The translations under genes were made by a program, and so were the position numbers. From assembly GCA_013115145.1 (NCBI GenBank), contig JAAPAO010000421.1:1-31372 (forward strand): a stretch of DNA of 31,372 nt, in the 5' to 3' direction. Shown piece by piece: positions 26,987-31,372 of the stretch; position 1 is the first letter of the stretch, and each line of letters opens with the position of its first letter. Origin of the DNA: Perkinsus chesapeaki (taxonomy: Eukaryota; Perkinsozoa; Perkinsida; Perkinsidae). The notes beneath the pieces were generated by a model. The model did no database searches. It was not told where the DNA came from and worked only from the letters and a program-made list of their open reading frames with translations.

Positions 26987-28299
26987 ATGGAGTCGGACGA
27001 CTTGACCGTCGAAGGTGCGGCGAAGGTGACGGAAGGATCAGTTGGACCTATGCTGGATAATATTAAAAAGGCGAAAGATGTCGCAGCAGGTGAGAAGTGC
27101 ATTTTACAAAGTAGTCGATGGTGTTGGTAAATATTTCGGCCCTCCTCCACCGGTTTGAGACATTACCGAAGTTGCAGGTTTGAAAGATAACTGAAGTTAC
27201 CCACCGCTTACTACACCATTTCCCGGTCAAGTTGAAGCTTTTTCCGATCAACTCAAAAACGGCGGGAAAACGGATTTCATTTGACAATTTTTACGATCGT
27301 TAAATTGGGGCAAAATGCGCTTAGATTGATTGAGAAAATCTCTAAGTTGACCGGGAAAAGGTGTAGAAGACCGAAATATTGCCATTTCCACGGAAAATTG
27401 GATCGATATTCGACCTGGGGACTATCGACTCTCCGATGTTCTATCGATGTGAGTGAGCGGCTCCGCTCTTCTCCACGGTGGTTGACGTCTCCACTCAGTT
27501 TTTGTATAGTTTGTCTTTTGGCAGCAGCGCTCCTCTCGAGCACCATGGAAATGTGCCTTTAGAGGAGATACACTAATCGTCCTGTTGGACTACTTCTATC
27601 AAGTTCAGATGTTATGTTGGGAGGTTCGCTTCTTGAACATAAGTGAAAGAATAGGCTGAGTATCACTATTCGAGATTTTTAATTTTGGAAAAGTATCTAT
27701 TTAAAATGCATGAAAAAACCTTTAAAAAAGTAAAGCCGTTTTCTCGTCGTAGCAATCGTTCTTAAGTTGACTGGAAAACGCTCCAGCTTGAGCGGGAAAT
27801 GGTGTAGAAACAGGAGTACTATGTAGTACGCCGTTTCATCGCCGTTGAATTTATGTTGGTGAACAATGGGACTCACCTTGCCCCAGTGGGGCTCTCCGAC
27901 TATTACACTTTTTGGCTCTGTTAGCTCTAGCCCTGACTGAGGAGTTGGTGACGTCTAGTGATTTTAAGAAGGCCATTGAGGGGCCGGGAGCCCTGGATAA
28001 AATGATAGAAGAACTGATAAGCGCTGCCGGCGATGAGAAGAGCAGCCTTGGGGCTCTGGTTTGCCTGGGCTATATGGCGGAGAAGAATATCGGTAAAGAT
28101 GAGGTGAGCTTTGTTGCATTGGAAGTCTCATTTAGTATCTTGGCAGATGTGCGCAGCAGGAAGAATTCAGGACCTGATCGGAAAGATACGGTCGTCCGGA
28201 TCTGACGAGATGGAGGTTCATGAGGTCCTCAAGAATCTGGAGGCAGCTGTTGGCGAAGGTGAGACGGTTTCTGAGGTGCTTCGGCAAAAGCGGTTGTGA
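26987..28299 (+). CDS. Three-exon helical-repeat (armadillo-like) protein
   Basis: Exons: 26987-27089, 27931-28103 and 28147-28299. Introns are 841 and 43 nt, phases 1 and 0, and give 142 residues. The start MESDDLTVEGAAKV is a clear ATG. The body is a run of amphipathic helices (DFKKAIEGPGALDKMIEELI, SSLGALVCLGYMAEKN, GRIQDLIGKIRSSG, HEVLKNLEAAVGEGE). Helix length and the Gly-Ala-Leu-x-x-Leu-Gly pattern recall armadillo/HEAT repeats, which act as protein-binding scaffolds. The length allows only about three repeats. Family membership is inference. The long first intron is full of the repeat listed separately. Confidence 0.65.
27211..27807. repeat. Three copies of a TTGACCGGGAAA(T)GGTGTAG element in one intron
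   Basis: Copies lie at 27211-27238 (minus), 27343-27366 (plus) and 27785-27807 (plus), each around CTTGACCGGGAAATGGTGTAG with one to three changes. The first two face each other and could fold back across about 100 nt. All lie in the 841-nt intron 27090-27930. Confidence 0.75.
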
Positions 28300-28623
28300 A
28301 ATGGGTGAAGTTGACGTTCCTTTCCTATCATTATTGTCAAGGGCTCAGAATTGTTGGGCTTACTGGAGCGTTTGCCTCCTTATTGACGCATACTCCCAGC
28401 GATGTAAGGATGTTACTACTATGGAAGAGAGGGGTTACATCGAGAGTTTCCCCAATAGACCTAGAATTCCAGGCGTACACTTTAGGAGACTTCGAAGTGA
28501 GTATCTCAGTCCAATGTAAGAATATCCGAATACCAAAGATATCATCGTCGCCGAGATCTTTCCAATCAGCTTCGGAACCCTCGAGAATTCTGGATTTCTA
28601 CCGTTTGACCTGCGATATAACAG
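28300..28623 (+). other. Unresolved exon region upstream of the acidic repeat protein
   Basis: All three plus frames are open for long stretches (for example LRIVGLTGAFASLLTHTPSD and MEERGYIESFPNRPRIPG) with several donor and acceptor candidates (GTGAGT at about 28499, GTAAGG at about 28402). It should hold the first exons of the acidic repeat protein or a small separate gene. I could not choose among the frames. Confidence 0.35.
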
Positions 28624-29397
28624 GAAAGAGCAGGTACGCCTTCGACAGAGAATCCTGGCGCTTCTGAGACGCAAGCTCAGACGAGTGATGAGACAGATTC
28701 TGATTTGGGTCTTTGGGAGACTATTAGAGAAGCTGTGTTGGTGGGTTATTTCTGATTGAAAAAGTGTAAAATAGTTTCTCAGGAGGTAGAGGATAATGGT
28801 GAGGTTGAGGAGACCAATCATGAGGGTGTCTCGAGTATGCTGGCTCGCGGGCTGTCGAATTTTACGGCGAAAGTGAAAGATATGGCGCACGATGCGCTGA
28901 CAGATGACGAGGAAGATGAAGAAGAGGATGATGATGATAAGGAGGAAGAGAATGCGTTTTCTGGCATGTTGATGAAGGGCTTCCGAAGTTTCAAGGCCAC
29001 CGTCGACGACATTGCGCACGCCGTTGGGGAGGACGATGAGAACGATGATGCTGGCGGTGAAACCGTGAGTGATATGCTTAAAAGGGGATATGAAAATGCC
29101 AAAGCTACGGCGAGTGAGATTGCTCACGATGTCGATGAAGAGGAGAAAAATGACAGAAGTGACGAAGAACCGAAAAACGGCACGAATTGGACATTTGCGA
29201 CGACATCGCTGGAATATTTGAAAACGTCTGTAGCGGCTCTGGCAGCATCAATTGACAGCAATGATGAGGAAAAAGAGAAAGAAAAGGAAACTGGGAATGA
29301 GCGAGAAGAGAATACTGATTCGAATGGTGAGAAAGATGATGAGGAAGATGTCTCACCATTGGCTGGAGCACTGGTGGGCGGGTGGTCTCTGGTGTGA
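28624..29397 (+). CDS. Acidic protein with four to five degenerate amphipathic repeats (5' end open)
   Basis: Exon 28624-28740 (ERAGTPSTENPGASETQ...LWETIREAVL) joins exon 28783-29397 across a 42-nt GT-AG intron, phase 0. The second exon repeats a motif of about 20 residues: SSMLARGLSNFTAKVKDMAH, SGMLMKGFRSFKATVDDIAH, SDMLKRGYENAKATASEIAH and a decayed TTSLEYLKTSVAALAASI. LWETIREAVL may be a fifth. Each is followed by a Glu/Asp-rich spacer of 15-30 residues. Period is about 40-50 residues. Amphipathic helices alternating with acidic linkers suggest repeated binding to membranes or a basic partner, as in lipid-droplet-coat or histone-chaperone-type proteins; this is inference. The chain ends SPLAGALVGGWSLV. 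The start codon lies in the unresolved region upstream. Confidence 0.65.
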
Positions 29398-30467
29398 TTA
29401 ATTTATTATATTGTATTATTATTTTGTAATGTTTTTGAACAAGCGGTTGTGGTGCCTGGTAGTTTGGAATAGACGGCTTCTTATGACGACATGCTTATTG
29501 TGTTAAACGGCAAGGACTCCAGTGAACAAATAGTTTCAGTGATCTAACTTCTAAGAAATTTATCACTGGCCATACAACTTGAATGATTCAAGTTCTCCAT
29601 CCGACATAATGATTCTGAGTGGAGTGTAGAAGAGATAAGGTAGGTAAAGGTTCGTACTCGAGGAGGAGGCTTCGAGTAACTTGTTCTCAAGTACAATTCA
29701 TAAGCAGGTGGCAGCTTAGTAATAGAACTAGAATCCTTATTCTTCAAGGGTAGAGAGACTGAGTGTCTGGCAACCCGGAGCACGACAACTTCAACCTCTA
29801 AGAAGAGGGAATAGAAAAAATGGGAGTGTACTCTTGTGGCCCGCGATAGCCTTTGTAGGATATCGCGGCGCGTCAACTAGCTATAGTGTGCTTTGTGACA
29901 TTGTGTGAATATCATAGTTTCCGGATGAGCAAGCCCATCCTGGCTACTCCAGCAGCGCGACCATTATTCTGCATTTATTTGGCGGTGGCATAGACGGCCC
30001 TATAATTCACTTTTTGGAAAATACCAAAAACCTCTTCTTCCGGTTCTCCTGTAATGCCACAGGAGAGTAGAAACGGTGCGTTGCTCAGAACTTCTTAATG
30101 CGTTTACACATCAGTCGCGGAAACTCGAAACGGTAAAACTATCACGACTGTGATGTAAGCCAGCGCGGATCAGTGTGGCTCACACCGCGTGAGCCTTCAA
30201 ATACCATCCATACGTGTGAGTCACACGAATGACGAACGCAACGGGACTAGGTTCAATCATGGATAAGACTTTGAGAGGGAGTAGCTGGTGGACAACAAAG
30301 AATTATTCTTTACGAATTGACTGATAATATTTCTACTGCAGAGCGCACCGAGCCTTCTCGGCTCTCGGTACTGCTCTCCGAGGTTTTACGATAAAAGTAA
30401 TATTACAATTAAAAAAGCTACTCGAATGACCTATGATGGTGTTACAAAGCTCTAGCCGTTCTCAACA
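29398..30467. other. Intergenic region with one doubtful minus-strand ORF
   Basis: AT-rich 3' flank of the acidic protein (29400-29450), then a minus-strand frame at 29544-29876 (110 codons, starts MTRRDILQRLSRATRVHS) with no motif. Small hairpins occur at about 29577-29593 (ACTTGAA-tga-TTCAAGT), 29846-29871 (CGCGATA...TATCGCG) and 30045-30065 (CTCCTGT-aatgcc-ACAGGAG). No convincing gene. Confidence 0.3.
30177..30227. repeat. Pair of adjacent palindromes
   Basis: GGCTCAC-accgc-GTGAGCC (30177-30195) is followed 17 bp later by CGTGTGA-g-TCACACG (30213-30227), a perfect 7-bp stem. Both share a GTGAG/CTCAC core. They lie 240-290 bp beyond the stop of the minus-strand secreted-protein gene. Confidence 0.65.
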
Positions 30468-30923
30468 CTAGCCGCGTACATCTAATGCCAAAAAGAGAAC
30501 TAGTTTGCAACCGCCAACGTAAAATTCCATAGTCACGTAGCGGTTGAAAAGAGGTAAAACTTGTGGCGAAGGAAAGAATTCGGCGAGATCGGGCCAAGAT
30601 GGCTTCCTGCGCAGCGACGGGCACCTCTCCCCAAAATCAGTCACAAAGTTTTGGTACTTCACATCACCCGTATTTGAACTGTTGAGGCATATCCTGCCTC
30701 TCTTAATGAAGAAGTCGTCTTCGAAAGCACCATAAGTGCTGCCATTGCAGGTGTAGGCCATCGTCAGGCGCTTTTCCTTGGCGTATATGCGGAGCATCAC
30801 GTCGAACACACTCGAGTCAATGTCAGAGTTAACTCGGCTATAGAGGGCATTAGTGTATGCCAGATTGATATCTCCAGAGCATCCGACGGTCAGCGCTAGA
30901 AGTAGAGCAAGAGCGATGGTCAT
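30468..30923 (-). CDS. Secreted protein, 151 residues, unknown family
   Basis: A single-exon frame begins at ATG 30923 with a clear signal peptide (MTIALALLLALTVGCSGD); cleavage is expected near residues 15-18. The mature chain has four Cys (59, 79, 101, 139) that could form two disulfides, one possible N-glycosylation site (NGS at 60) and another at NSS (81). The end is hydrophobic (YVGGCKLVLFLALDV), possibly a strand or weak anchor. No family is recognised. Size, signal peptide and paired Cys fit a small secreted or surface protein. The 30-bp satellite starts about 130 bp above its start, so the promoter region is short or contains the repeat. Confidence 0.7.
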   Translation of the reverse strand: MTIALALLLALTVGCSGDINLAYTNALYSRVNSDIDSSVFDVMLRIYAKEKRLTMAYTCNGSTYGAFEDDFFIKRGRICLNSSNTGDVKYQNFVTDFGERCPSLRRKPSWPDLAEFFPSPQVLPLFNRYVTMEFYVGGCKLVLFLALDVRG

Positions 30924-31050
30924 TATGGATCAGAATATATGGTAACACCTGCGACGTGAATGGAAAATATAGCTCATGCATAAACGTATCAACGCAAGTA
31001 TTACCGTAACGAACCGAAAGGGAGGCTTGGCAAATCAGATGGTCTTATAC

Positions 31051-31372
31051 AGTTTACAGATAACACTCTAAGACTTATACAGTTTACAGGTAACACTCTT
31101 AGACTGATACAGTTTACAGGTAACACTCTTAGACTGATACAGTTTACAGATAACACTCTTAAACTTATACAGTTTACGGGTAACACTCTTAGACTTATAC
31201 AGTTTACAGATAACACTCTTAAACTTATACAGTTTACAGATAACACTCTTAAACTTATACAGTTTACGGGTAACACTCTTAGACTTATACAGTTTACAGG
31301 TAACACTCTTAGACTTATACAGTTTACAGATAACACTCTTAAACTTATACAGTTTACGGGTAACACTCTTAG
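31051..31372. repeat. 30-bp tandem satellite, at least 10.7 copies, continuing past the window
   Basis: The unit is AGTTTACAGRTAACACTCTT followed by ARACTTATAC, with exact 30-bp spacing from 31051. Sequence variants come in linked sets: copies with CAGATAAC mostly also have TTAAACT, and every copy with CGGGTAAC has TTAGAC. Because 30 is divisible by 3, one minus-strand frame stays open throughout, which is an artefact of the period. Confidence 0.97.

Noticed and set aside
28435-29127. 230-codon minus-strand ORF with hydrophobic runs
   Set aside because: It is the complement of the acidic repeat exons; Asp/Glu codons read backward give Ile/Phe/Leu/Ser.
31001-31366. 121-codon minus-strand ORF with repeated VNCISLR peptide
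   Set aside because: It is open only because the satellite period is a multiple of three; the flanks have no gene context.
31051-31372. CRISPR-like array of 30-bp repeats
   Set aside because: There are no spacers; units are head-to-tail and degenerate, as in a satellite.

Overview
The window looks like nuclear DNA of a protist, most probably a perkinsid alveolate (Perkinsus-like). That identification is inference. It rests on compact genes cut by many very short introns (about 30-65 nt), a CC-rich N-terminal domain fused to a nucleotide-sugar transferase, dynein and CHY/RING genes of eukaryotic type, and a degraded LTR-type retroelement. No rRNA gene, complete tRNA gene, CRISPR array or bacterial operon was seen. 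Exon structures were built by hand from reading frame, GT/AG borders, intron phase and family similarity. Splice sites are predictions.

Layout. 1-2.7 kb: retroelement remnant on the minus strand (gag, zinc knuckle, protease-like stretch, D,D35E integrase) lacking reverse transcriptase and RNase H. 2.7-6.4 kb: gene-poor, with one predicted three-exon small gene on the plus strand and two striking inverted repeats. 6.47-8.80 kb (minus): a 773-residue secretory-pathway glycosyltransferase-like protein. 9.01-12.79 kb (minus): a 15-exon, 607-residue coiled-coil protein. 13.19-15.92 kb (minus): a tiny secreted protein, a multi-pass membrane protein and a 139-residue unknown. 16.1-16.6 kb (plus): a 41-bp tandem repeat directly before a dynein light chain gene. 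18.5-29.4 kb (plus): a membrane/acidic protein, a nine-exon RCHY1/Pirh2-like CHY-RING ubiquitin ligase, then at least six small spliced genes. These include a possible beta-grasp protein, a helical-repeat protein and an acidic repeat protein. 30.47-30.92 kb (minus): a secreted protein. From 31.05 kb to the end: a 30-bp satellite.

The most notable observation concerns introns. Four short introns in three neighbouring genes (22.69, 24.34, 25.08 and 25.80 kb) carry a sequence with the geometry of a tRNA 3' end: a B-box-like GTTCGATCC, then in three of four cases exactly 12 nt, then a run of T. Three lie in the sense orientation and one in antisense. This suggests a family of tRNA-derived, intron-making elements.

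Two genes may be linked by function: an RCHY1-type ubiquitin ligase and, 2.7 kb downstream on the same strand, a small protein that may have a ubiquitin-like fold. The other genes give no common pathway.
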